A DNA stretch of 14,359 nucleotides from Desulfobulbus sp. (lineage in GTDB: Bacteria > Desulfobacterota > Desulfobulbia > Desulfobulbales > Desulfobulbaceae), in the NCBI GenBank assembly GCA_028684915.1, contig JAQUEZ010000153.1, forward strand, positions 1 to 14,359, written 5' to 3'. Shown piece by piece: positions 1 to 7,475 of the stretch (position 1 is the first letter of the stretch; every line of letters starts with the position of its first letter). A program made the translations under genes and the position numbers. Below the pieces are notes generated by a model. It was not told the origin of the DNA. It was given only the letters and a program-made list of their open reading frames with translations, and made no database searches.

Positions 1-20
1 TCTGATTTTGCCATGGGCAT
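1..20 (-). CDS. Start of a further gene downstream of moxR (partial, runs off the window)
   Basis: The moxR stop codon and an ATG share one base (TGATG), the usual sign of translational coupling. The ATG opens a frame reading M-P-M-A-K-S before the window ends; a second ATG lies two codons in. In many bacteria the gene after a MoxR ATPase encodes a DUF58 or von Willebrand factor A protein that works with it, so that is the best guess. Only six codons are visible, so identity is inferred from gene order alone. Confidence 0.4.
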
Positions 21-1057
21 CAGTACGGCTCGATCATTTTCAGGATTTCCTGAACGAGCATGTCGGCGTTGATCTGTTGAGACATCGCAGTGCTGTTGAG
101 CAGTATGCGGTGCCTGAGCACATGCCCGGCGCAGGTCGTTACATCGTCAAAATTGACAAAGTCCCGGTGCTGGCTGAACGCAAATGATTTTGCCAGAGCC
201 AGAAGCGATTCGGACGCCCGGGGAGACGCCCCGAGCCTGATGTACTGATGGATATCCGCATGCAGCTTTTGTGCGGCATAGGTATCACGGGGCCGTGTGG
301 CAATACAGATATTCAATATGTAGCTCATGACTTTCTGGCTCACCTTCACCTGGTCATGGATGAGCTGCTGGATGGCCATTATGTCATCAAGGGTAAGAAC
401 CGTTTGTATCTCAGCTTTGAGCTGGTCAAAGTTGGTATTTTTTCTCAGTATGAGCTCAAACTCCTCATCCTTCTGCGGATAGCCGACATCGTATTTCACC
501 ATGAAACGGTCAACCTGGGATTCCGCTAACGGATAGGTGCCAATCTGCTCAATGGGGTTCTGCGTAGCAAGCACCATAAACGGATGCGGGATATCGTAAC
601 GCATGCACTCAACCGTCACTTCCTTTTCCTGCATCGCCTGCAGCAGGGCAGATTGAACTTTCGGCGAAGCACGGTTTATTTCGTCGGCAAGGAAAATATT
701 ACAAAAGATGGGGCCAAAATAAAATTCGAACTTCCTATCCTTCTCATTCCACACCATAGTGCCGGTGATATCGCTGGGCATCTTGTCGGGAGTGAACTGG
801 AAGCGCTTGAAATTGCCGCCAATCACGTGTGCGAATGTTTCAACCGCAAGGCTTTTTGCCAGCCCGGGCACTCCCTCAAGCAGTATATGACCCTTGGAGA
901 GAAACGTATAAATCATCAGGCTGATCATCTCTTCCTGACCAATTACTACTTTTGCAATTTCAGCTTTTATCTGCTGAATCTTGTGAGCGTACCGGTCAAA
1001 AAGCTCTGTTGTGCTGCCTCCGGCTGCCATAGTGTCCTGCATAGAGATTCCCTTCAT
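20..1057 (-). CDS. MoxR-family AAA+ ATPase
   Basis: A cytoplasmic AAA+ chaperone-like ATPase of the MoxR family, 345 residues, the usual family length. Visible motifs are Walker A GVPGLAKS (about 62-69), Walker B IFLADEINR (121-129), sensor 1 in ATQNPIE (about 165-170) and the RLGASPRAS segment typical of the C-terminal lid. MoxR proteins generally help mature or insert cofactors into partner complexes together with a DUF58 or VWA protein; the specific partner is not visible. The first ATG overlaps the permease stop (ATGA), which suggests coupling. A second ATG five codons in (1042) has a better ribosome binding site (AAGGGA, 7 nt away), so the true start could be either. It is the fifth gene of a minus-strand cluster with an ABC transporter. 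Confidence 0.93.
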   Translation of the reverse strand: MKGISMQDTMAAGGSTTELFDRYAHKIQQIKAEIAKVVIGQEEMISLMIYTFLSKGHILLEGVPGLAKSLAVETFAHVIGGNFKRFQFTPDKMPSDITGTMVWNEKDRKFEFYFGPIFCNIFLADEINRASPKVQSALLQAMQEKEVTVECMRYDIPHPFMVLATQNPIEQIGTYPLAESQVDRFMVKYDVGYPQKDEEFELILRKNTNFDQLKAEIQTVLTLDDIMAIQQLIHDQVKVSQKVMSYILNICIATRPRDTYAAQKLHADIHQYIRLGASPRASESLLALAKSFAFSQHRDFVNFDDVTTCAGHVLRHRILLNSTAMSQQINADMLVQEILKMIEPY

Positions 1058-2082
1058 ATATATTGAAACTGTTTTCTGTGCTTTACAATCAGATAGATAA
1101 AAAATGGACCGCCGAGCATTGAAGTAAGAATTCCTACCTTCAGATCAACTGCTACGATAAGCCGCACAAAAAGGTCTGCGTAGATAATAAAAACCGCTGC
1201 CAGCATCCCGGAAAAAAATATCAGCTTCCGGTTATCCGGCCCGACAAGGCTGCGCATAATATGAGGTGCAACCAGCCCGACAAAACCGATAACACCCGAG
1301 ACGGCAATGGCACCTCCGGTTTCGATTGAAGAAAATAGCAGGAGCCAGTTGCGGGCACGCTTTATGTTGACCCCAAGGTTTGATGCGGTTTCTTCTCCGA
1401 GCATGAGAATGTTTAGATCCTTGGCAAAAAACAGGGTACCCAGCAGCGCTATAGCAGTTGTCGGAAAGACTATGGACACATGCTCCCAGGAGCGGTTATT
1501 AAGGTCACCCATGAGCCAATTCACAATCACCCGACCCACGTCGAACTCCCTGGTACTCAGGGTGATAATAAAAGACGTTAGAGCGCCAAGCACCAGATTA
1601 AGGGCAATGCCTGCAAGCAGCAACGTTGATATGGAAGTCCGCCCCCGCGAGGTCGCAATGGCAAAAACCAGGATCAGGGTGAGTATGGAAAAAATGATAG
1701 CTGCACACGGCAGCGCTATCAGCGAACCTGATGCCAGACCCAGGTAAATGACCAGCACGGCGCCCAGCGCAGCTCCCGAATCAATGCCCATAACACCGGG
1801 GCTGGCCATGGGGTTCTTGAATATACCCTGCATGATCGTACCTGCTCCGCCAAGGGAAAAACCTACCAGAAGAGCAACCAGAAGGCGCGGAAGCCGGCCA
1901 TCCCAGACAATGGTAGCTTCAACGTCATTGATGGTGCCGGCATAGAGCCCCAATTTCGATAAAATAATAAAGAGCACATGGGAACCGGAAATCGGCCACG
2001 AGCCTGATGACAAAGCGAGAAAACCTCCCGCAATAATCAGGGCTAGCAAGGCTGAAAATATATAAAAGTCCTTTTTAATCAT
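1054..2082 (-). CDS. FecCD/BtuC-type ABC transporter permease
   Basis: The inner-membrane permease of a type II ABC importer for iron-siderophore, heme or corrinoid substrates, 342 residues. The protein is hydrophobic throughout and fits the roughly ten membrane helices of the FecCD family. Family signatures are the MQGIFKNPMASPGVMGI segment near residues 85-100 and the GVIGFVGLVAPHIMR segment near 264-278, which includes the loop contacting the ATPase. The start overlaps the stop of the binding-protein gene by ATGA, and its own stop overlaps moxR in the same way. The substrate cannot be told from the permease alone. A corrinoid is attractive because an adenosylcobalamin-dependent enzyme is encoded next door, but this is inference. 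Confidence 0.93.
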   Translation of the reverse strand: MIKKDFYIFSALLALIIAGGFLALSSGSWPISGSHVLFIILSKLGLYAGTINDVEATIVWDGRLPRLLVALLVGFSLGGAGTIMQGIFKNPMASPGVMGIDSGAALGAVLVIYLGLASGSLIALPCAAIIFSILTLILVFAIATSRGRTSISTLLLAGIALNLVLGALTSFIITLSTREFDVGRVIVNWLMGDLNNRSWEHVSIVFPTTAIALLGTLFFAKDLNILMLGEETASNLGVNIKRARNWLLLFSSIETGGAIAVSGVIGFVGLVAPHIMRSLVGPDNRKLIFFSGMLAAVFIIYADLFVRLIVAVDLKVGILTSMLGGPFFIYLIVKHRKQFQYI

Positions 2083-3119
2083 AATGGCTTTTGGGACTTC
2101 CGGTAGATGAGGCCAGCGAGAAAATCCGCACTCAGGAGAATGTACTGGGATTCAACCCTCAGATACACACTGGGAACGTAATAAACAGAACCGTTTTTAA
2201 TGGCCTGGGCGTAGGACAGCACCCGGTTTGACGTAAGAAGCTCTTTAAGCTTACTGCGGCCGGGAACAATAATTACGTCCGGATTCCACTTAAGCAGGGT
2301 TTCGTAGTCAATCTGCGACCAGGATTTTATTCCCTGCTCAGCCCCGACATTGACTGCACCGATTATTTTGCAGATCGAATTGAAGTTGGATGATGCGCCG
2401 GGAACATAACCGCCCTCATCATAGTACAGAACACGGACCGGATGGTCTCTTCGCGGGAGCTTACCCTTCAGCTCCCGGATCTTTGTCTCAATAAGCGTTA
2501 CCAATGCCTGCGCATTACTCTCCTCACCGATAACATCTCCCATGAGTAGAATCTGCTTTTTTATGGATTCAATTGTTCCAAAATAGCCAAGGTCAAAGCT
2601 TTGGATCTTTGCCTGTTTAAGTTTTTCCTTGAAATCCGCACTGGAATAAAAAACGGTGAAAACCAGGTCAGGCTGATAACCGATAACCAGTTCTGTCTGC
2701 TTCGATTTAAAAATCGGCCCTTTCTCTCGCACCTTTTCAGCTATGAAGCTTGAGTCAGGATCAGCAGAAAACTCATTAAATGCAATCAATCTATCACGCG
2801 GGCAGATTGCCCATAATATTTCTGCAACGCCCACTGCGTGCGGTATTATCCGCAGCGGCTTCTTTTTTAGCACAAAGGTTTTTGCTTCCTGGTGGAACGT
2901 ATCAGTTTTAAAATCATATATTTTATAGGTATAGCGTACTTCCCGAGGCCATGGTCCCTCAGCTTTTGTCTTGCCCCTGACAAAGCTCAGCTCATTTTTC
3001 AACCTTTCCAAATCAAGAGGTGGAACAGTTTTTTGATCGTTACCCGCCGCTAAAGATACAGCGGCAGCAATGAGACAGTATGCTAGATAAGTGACTGTAA
3101 TTATGAGATATTTACGCAT
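2079..3119 (-). CDS. Periplasmic BtuF/FecB-type substrate-binding protein
   Basis: A 346-residue periplasmic binding protein of the Peripla_BP_2 type (iron complex or corrinoid). Residues 1 to about 26 form a signal peptide (MRKY, a hydrophobic core, then LAAG). The two lobes are recognisable: PLRIIPHAVGVAEILWAI opens the first, followed by ELVIGYQPDLVFTVF, and the second contains SWSQIDYETLLKWNPDVIIV, the common 'the ligand domain's place where the protein sits' pattern of this family. No lipobox cysteine follows the signal peptide, so it is probably soluble. A 60-70 residue stretch before the first lobe (KNELSFVRGK and onwards) is longer than usual and unexplained. The ribosome binding site is weak. 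It would hand its ligand to the permease encoded directly downstream. Confidence 0.9.
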   Translation of the reverse strand: MRKYLIITVTYLAYCLIAAAVSLAAGNDQKTVPPLDLERLKNELSFVRGKTKAEGPWPREVRYTYKIYDFKTDTFHQEAKTFVLKKKPLRIIPHAVGVAEILWAICPRDRLIAFNEFSADPDSSFIAEKVREKGPIFKSKQTELVIGYQPDLVFTVFYSSADFKEKLKQAKIQSFDLGYFGTIESIKKQILLMGDVIGEESNAQALVTLIETKIRELKGKLPRRDHPVRVLYYDEGGYVPGASSNFNSICKIIGAVNVGAEQGIKSWSQIDYETLLKWNPDVIIVPGRSKLKELLTSNRVLSYAQAIKNGSVYYVPSVYLRVESQYILLSADFLAGLIYRKSQKPL

Positions 3120-3145
3120 GGTAGCAGTTCCAGGTATATTTTATT

Positions 3146-3439
3146 TAGTTTCCATCCGGAAACTCCGGATGTGAAACTAGTGGTTTCCAATTTGGAAACG
3201 AAGATATTTTTGTCCTGACAAGAAACTTTTGCCTGCAAAAGTTGACAGCGAAGGCTGCCCGTAGGGCGAGTCCTCCGGGCGAGTCAAAATCAAGGGATTG
3301 TGCGGAGACGTACTATCTGTATGTCGCACAAACAAGACTGCTGATTGACGCAGTCAGGGCGACAATCCGGCCTCACCGGATTGGACAGCATAGGCTGCCT
3401 GTGGCCGAATCAAAAAAAACCGTTTCCGGATGGAAACTA
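3146..3439 (+). repeat. Hairpin-mosaic intergenic element with TA-flanked inverted ends
   Basis: No gene is seen between the ATPase and the binding-protein gene; the space is a ~290-bp element. Its ends are exact 18-bp inverted repeats, TAGTTTCCATCCGGAAAC (3146-3163) and its reverse complement (3422-3439), each itself a GTTTCC-N4-GGAAAC palindrome. Between them lie many short hairpins: 3183-3199 (8-bp arms), 3211-3220, 3224-3243 (9-bp arms), 3298-3331, 3336-3355 (6-bp arms) and 3363-3383 (8-bp arms). An imperfect direct repeat of about 31 bp is present near 3241-3271 and 3381-3411. The terminal TA on both sides would fit a TA target duplication, as in MITE-like elements. The strand is arbitrary. 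Multicopy status is inferred. Confidence 0.65.
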
Positions 3440-4198
3440 TTTATAAAAATCGAGGAAGGTGGCCTCATTGAATGTATATTCCCTCACATTTACCTCAAAA
3501 ACCTTTTTAATGTTTTCCTCAGCAAATGCACCCTCCGCAGTGCCCGAATAAAACAGCTCCCCACGATACAGTATAGATATTGTATCACAAAACTTTCTTG
3601 CCAGATTCAGATCGTGGATGGTCACCAGTGTGGTTTTGCCCTGTTCCTTGAGTTCGTATAAAATAGAAACAATCTCCAGCGTGTGTTTGACATCAAGCCC
3701 GGAGGTTGGCTCATCAAGCAGTATCAAAGACGCCTCTGTCGCCAGGGCTCTGGCTATTATTGCCAACTGGCCCTCTCCACCGGACAATTCATTGATGTTT
3801 CTGTCTCTCAAAGGATAAATATTGGTCTGCTGTAATGCCCTCTCGATTATTTCCCGGTCTTTTTGCCGCAAACCTTCAAACCTTCCCAAGTGCGGGTTTC
3901 GTCCCATGGAAACAATGTCAAATACCGATATCGGAAAACCGATGGCTGTGTTTTGCGGAACCAGGGTAACCAGCGTGCTCAGCTCTTTTCTTGGAATTAC
4001 AGTATAGTCTCTACCATTTATTATTATGGAACCGGATTGGGGTTCCCAGATTCTGCAGATATTTTTTAACAAGGTGGATTTACCGGAACCGTTCGGCCCG
4101 ATGATGCCATGAATCTTGCCGGGCTCAAAACACGCGGAGATGCCATCAAGAATCTTTTTGTCATCAAGTGAAAAATCAATATTTTTAATTTCAAGCAT
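3437..4198 (-). CDS. ABC transporter ATPase (FecE/BtuD type)
   Basis: The cytoplasmic ATPase that powers the permease, 253 residues, standard for FecE/BtuD proteins. Motifs: Walker A GPNGSGKST (34-42), Q-loop glutamine 82, signature LSGGEGQ (138-144), Walker B LILLDEP (158-164) and the switch histidine 195. The signature is slightly unusual: a glycine replaces the more common glutamine or arginine after LSGGE. The start lies 41 bp after the membrane-protein gene, so the two are probably co-transcribed; the ribosome binding site is poor. The stop codon TAG coincides with the first three bases of the hairpin element that follows, so insertion of that element may have set or shortened the C-terminus. 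Confidence 0.93.
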   Translation of the reverse strand: MLEIKNIDFSLDDKKILDGISACFEPGKIHGIIGPNGSGKSTLLKNICRIWEPQSGSIIINGRDYTVIPRKELSTLVTLVPQNTAIGFPISVFDIVSMGRNPHLGRFEGLRQKDREIIERALQQTNIYPLRDRNINELSGGEGQLAIIARALATEASLILLDEPTSGLDVKHTLEIVSILYELKEQGKTTLVTIHDLNLARKFCDTISILYRGELFYSGTAEGAFAEENIKKVFEVNVREYTFNEATFLDFYK

Positions 4199-4239
4199 AG
4201 GTTAACCGGAAGCCGGACGCCAGAGAAGCAGGGCGAAAT

Positions 4240-5022
4240 TCACGAGCACAGTTTTAATTTGTAGGTAACGGGAAGAATAAATTTAGAGATAACGACGAAT
4301 AAAAATCCACTATAAACTGTCATGCTTAGTATTGGTGCTGTCAGATCAGGAGAAAACTTAGTGGTTATGCCTAATGCTGTCCAGATAAAAAGCTGCCCCA
4401 ACAGAAGCTGAAAGTTTTGAGCCAGGGTATAAATGACCCAGAAATTTTGTGCGAGTTTTACGTTGTCGCCTCTGCGGATTTTGATTTCGATGATTTTAAA
4501 CCAGGTTCTTCCTTCGATTATTTGTGATGATCCGTCGCACACATGATGCAGTAAATAAACCGCCACCAGTAGATGCGCCTTAAAGGATACGCCTGCAAAA
4601 AAGTACAGAAATACCGGCGGGAAGCAGAGTAAAAGGCATACAGCGCCCAAGGACTGTCCCATAGCAATTCCTACATGTACTCTGATCAGACGTCCGATCT
4701 GAATCTTTATATCACGCGCCGCTTCCAGGTGGTCGATAAATTCAGAAGTATAGTTGCTTGCGATCATGGTTATGCCCGGATACGCATATTTCACAAGGAC
4801 ACCAAGAATAGCAGCAACTTTGAATTCCTGTTCTGCCATGGAAAACATGGTATAGAGGATTACGCCATCAAGGATGTTTTTCCCAACAGTATAGAAAATA
4901 TTACCGATCTCCCCATACCGATAAAAGGGAACTGAGAGTAGTGCTGCAATATAAAGTTTTATTTTCTGGGATAGGGGAGGGGCGATGTGGTCAGAATGAG
5001 CTGTCGGTTGCTCTTTATCCAT
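4240..5022 (-). CDS. Unrecognised multi-pass membrane protein at the head of the ABC cluster
   Basis: I do not recognise this 260-residue protein. After a polar N-terminus of about 20 residues (MDKEQPTAHSD...) it shows roughly five or six hydrophobic segments, near 51-61, 69-89, 115-143, 149-162, 194-220 and 229-250. A charged loop around 170-190 (IIEIKIRRGDN) is probably cytoplasmic. It has no visible catalytic motif. Repeated helices without nucleotide-binding motifs suggest a transport accessory or permease-like role. It precedes the ATPase gene by 41 bp on the same strand and lies after the eutBC terminator, so it is likely the first gene of the ABC transporter operon. No strong ribosome binding site is seen before the ATG. 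Confidence 0.75.
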   Translation of the reverse strand: MDKEQPTAHSDHIAPPLSQKIKLYIAALLSVPFYRYGEIGNIFYTVGKNILDGVILYTMFSMAEQEFKVAAILGVLVKYAYPGITMIASNYTSEFIDHLEAARDIKIQIGRLIRVHVGIAMGQSLGAVCLLLCFPPVFLYFFAGVSFKAHLLVAVYLLHHVCDGSSQIIEGRTWFKIIEIKIRRGDNVKLAQNFWVIYTLAQNFQLLLGQLFIWTALGITTKFSPDLTAPILSMTVYSGFLFVVISKFILPVTYKLKLCS

Positions 5023-5092
5023 TTTCAGAAGCTCGATTCATTCTGTGAGTCTAATGATATTGCAGACCGCCAGTTGGACAGGGATGAAAGAA

Positions 5093-5131
5093 AGCCCCAA
5101 AGAGGTCTCGGTACGCTACCTCTTTGGGGCT
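5093..5131 (-). terminator. Rho-independent terminator after eutBC
   Basis: A perfect 14-bp inverted repeat (AGCCCCAAAGAGGT and its complement) with an 11-nt loop starts ten bases past the eutBC stop. On the minus strand it is followed by TTTCTTTC. It should end the amine-system transcript and separate it from the ABC transporter genes downstream. Confidence 0.85.
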
Positions 5132-5140
5132 CAACCTATT

Positions 5141-7426
5141 TTAGATTGCCATCATTTTTTTGAGTAATGTGACTGTCTGTTTAGCTGCATCTTCCGGCTT
5201 TGTAGCCTGCTTGGAGATACCGCACACCACTTTCACGATATCGTGGTCGACCTTCTTCTCTGCCCAGAGTTTTGCCTTGGGCGCAGCTATATACACCGAG
5301 AAGGCGTTCTGGCCGGTACCCGGACGCTCGCCGATTATGTGGACTACGGCACGGGGCTTATTCGGGTCTGCCTTGTCGAACAGTATGTCTCCAACCATGT
5401 AGCCTGCACGCACACGGCCGCTGGTGATAATAAGGTTGCTCTTATCAACGGTCATGCCGGCAGCGTGAAGATCTTTTCTCAACGCCGTGATATATGTCAG
5501 TGCCTGCTCGTGACCCATGATTGAATTGGCATTTAAACCATCAGATATGACAATCTGCACATCCGGGGCTTTGCCATGCCACGAATCTCGCAGCTTTTGC
5601 AGGGTCGCCACTGACTGTTTATTCAGTTGTTCACCGGACTCAGGATGTACGATGTAGTTTTCACGATCCTTGGACAAGGTGGCAAGCTGAACTGAATCAG
5701 GAACACTCTTGATAAACGCTGGAGTAAACTCCGCCCAGATAGCTTTTTTCGCATCAGCGTAGAGTTCCCGTATTCTCTTGTCAAGTCCCGGATTCAGATC
5801 CCAGGTATTTTTTCCATACCCGGAGGCCAGAGGCACCTTGTTTCCGGTCTTAAGCCAGGTAGTATAAATCGAATCAAACTTCTTTTTGCCTTCAGCAATT
5901 ATTACTTGTTGAGCCCGCTTGTCGCCCTTGGCTACGCGGTACTGATAATACACCCAGACGGGGTCGCCGAAATGTTTCGTCGGCTTGCCGTTCTTATCGA
6001 TGACCTGGATACGCTTGAAGAAAGCCCACATGGCATCGTTTACCTTGAAGCCGAATTTGTTACGGAGGCGCACATGGTCCTGATAACTGGTGGTCAGGTA
6101 GCTGAGCATTGGGTCATTCCTGGTGGGAAGGGCCATGAGATAGGCCGGATTTGCCGGCATAATCTGATCCTGGCACCACTGGAGATCATCAAGGCTTACC
6201 GACATGTGCAAGGTGGAGCAGATATCAAGACCGGAAGTAAGTCCCTGCAGTTTGCCCATCAAGATATCTTCAAGGCAGCAGCGAACTAACTGCTCTCTGG
6301 TCCTGAATACTTCCGGTCCGATAAAACCTGCAACATCATTAAAATGGGTATATGCGCCCTGTGGTTGGACTTCAGCAAGGATCTGTTTCAACCCTCGGGC
6401 AAAACCGTACTTGCGGGATTCAAGCACCACCATGTCAACGCCCTCTGCACCACCATTGGTGAAATCAGAGCCCTGACCGGTCTCGTAATACAGCCCGTAT
6501 CTTTGCCCCTTGCGGGATTTTGCAGCGTTGACCATCTTAGCGACGGTAATGTCAAATGTTTTATTTGCCACATCAGTTCCTGCAAGACTCTGGAACTCAA
6601 AATCAACCAGTTCCGGCTCCTCTTTAAACAGTTCCCCCTGAATGTCAATATGGGCTAAGACGCACCAGGGAATAGTCCCCTTTAATTTGAACGTATCAAC
6701 CACATCCTTGAGGGATGCTTCCACTCTTGCAGTACTTTCTTTTGTCCCGTCCACCGGGTTGGTCCCGATGACTAAATCCCCTACTGCGTAGGAGAAGCTG
6801 TCAAGCACCTGCCACATAATTTCTTCAGGGTCATCAGTGGGGGAATTTGGTTGAATGCGAGCGCTCAGGTAGCCTTTTGCACCGATCTTGGTACCAGGCA
6901 GCGGATTGAAGATTTTACTGTCGACCGCAATCAGCTCCTTATTGCTCATAAGCTTGGGAAGACAGCCAACCACCTCGCTGTTCATACCGAACATGACAGC
7001 CTTGATTTCAGATTCGGATTTGGTCAGGAGATAGGTCTTCATCTGCCCCATAGTCCAGTTTTTTATTTTGTTGTACTGGGCAGTATTCGTTGATTTGGCG
7101 ATGAATTTATAAAGGTCGTCATTAAGCAAGGGGTGATCGGAGATATCCTTGATTTTGGTATTAGCTAAAAGCTTCCGGGCATTTTCCCTGCTGGCAGCAG
7201 TGTCGGCAGCAACGCCGATAGTCTTGTCACCCTCCTTGAAGGCATTTGACGCACCGATTACCTGCTGATAGAGTTTCTGGTCAAAAGAACCATTAACTCG
7301 TTTTATATAGGAAAAAACATCTTCGCCGGGTTTAACGTTCTTAATGGTGATAGCTTCACTGTTCGTACTGAACGCTAAAACCCCGAAAAAAAGCATCGCT
7401 AGGAACAATATAATTCGTTGTTGCAT
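5141..7426 (-). CDS. eutBC: Exported fusion of ethanolamine ammonia-lyase large and small subunits (EutB-EutC)
   Basis: A 761-residue single-chain form of ethanolamine ammonia-lyase, the adenosylcobalamin enzyme that converts ethanolamine to acetaldehyde and ammonia. Residues 1-25 are a classical signal peptide (MQQR, core IILFLAMLFFGVLAF, cleavage after SEA), absent from ordinary EutB. EutB homology runs from about 31 to 490 and ends at HFGDP. The E. coli substrate residues R160, Q162, N193, E287 and D362 correspond to R190, Q192, N223, E315 and D401, all kept. A stretch of about 85 residues (490-575) is unassigned. EutC homology follows at about 580-761, with VQIVISDGL (623-631), ERPGTGQ (700-706) and C735 matching the EutC cysteine near the cobalamin. 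The usual ~100-residue EutC N-terminus is missing or replaced. The start has a strong GGAGG site 9 nt upstream. It lies 49 bp after the porin gene. Confidence 0.9.
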   Translation of the reverse strand: MQQRIILFLAMLFFGVLAFSTNSEAITIKNVKPGEDVFSYIKRVNGSFDQKLYQQVIGASNAFKEGDKTIGVAADTAASRENARKLLANTKIKDISDHPLLNDDLYKFIAKSTNTAQYNKIKNWTMGQMKTYLLTKSESEIKAVMFGMNSEVVGCLPKLMSNKELIAVDSKIFNPLPGTKIGAKGYLSARIQPNSPTDDPEEIMWQVLDSFSYAVGDLVIGTNPVDGTKESTARVEASLKDVVDTFKLKGTIPWCVLAHIDIQGELFKEEPELVDFEFQSLAGTDVANKTFDITVAKMVNAAKSRKGQRYGLYYETGQGSDFTNGGAEGVDMVVLESRKYGFARGLKQILAEVQPQGAYTHFNDVAGFIGPEVFRTREQLVRCCLEDILMGKLQGLTSGLDICSTLHMSVSLDDLQWCQDQIMPANPAYLMALPTRNDPMLSYLTTSYQDHVRLRNKFGFKVNDAMWAFFKRIQVIDKNGKPTKHFGDPVWVYYQYRVAKGDKRAQQVIIAEGKKKFDSIYTTWLKTGNKVPLASGYGKNTWDLNPGLDKRIRELYADAKKAIWAEFTPAFIKSVPDSVQLATLSKDRENYIVHPESGEQLNKQSVATLQKLRDSWHGKAPDVQIVISDGLNANSIMGHEQALTYITALRKDLHAAGMTVDKSNLIITSGRVRAGYMVGDILFDKADPNKPRAVVHIIGERPGTGQNAFSVYIAAPKAKLWAEKKVDHDIVKVVCGISKQATKPEDAAKQTVTLLKKMMAI

Positions 7427-7475
7427 ACTTTGGGTCCTCCTTTATCAATTGTTAGGTGCAGAATGGCATCTTCAG

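Noticed and set aside
3120..3436. Cobalamin riboswitch before the BtuF-like gene
   Set aside because: The position invites it, but no B12-box-like or conserved core sequence was found on the minus strand; the region is better described as a hairpin repeat element.
3242..3661. A 139-codon plus-strand frame over the hairpin element and the ATPase end
   Set aside because: Half of it is the hairpin repeat and the rest is antisense to a well-supported ATPase gene.
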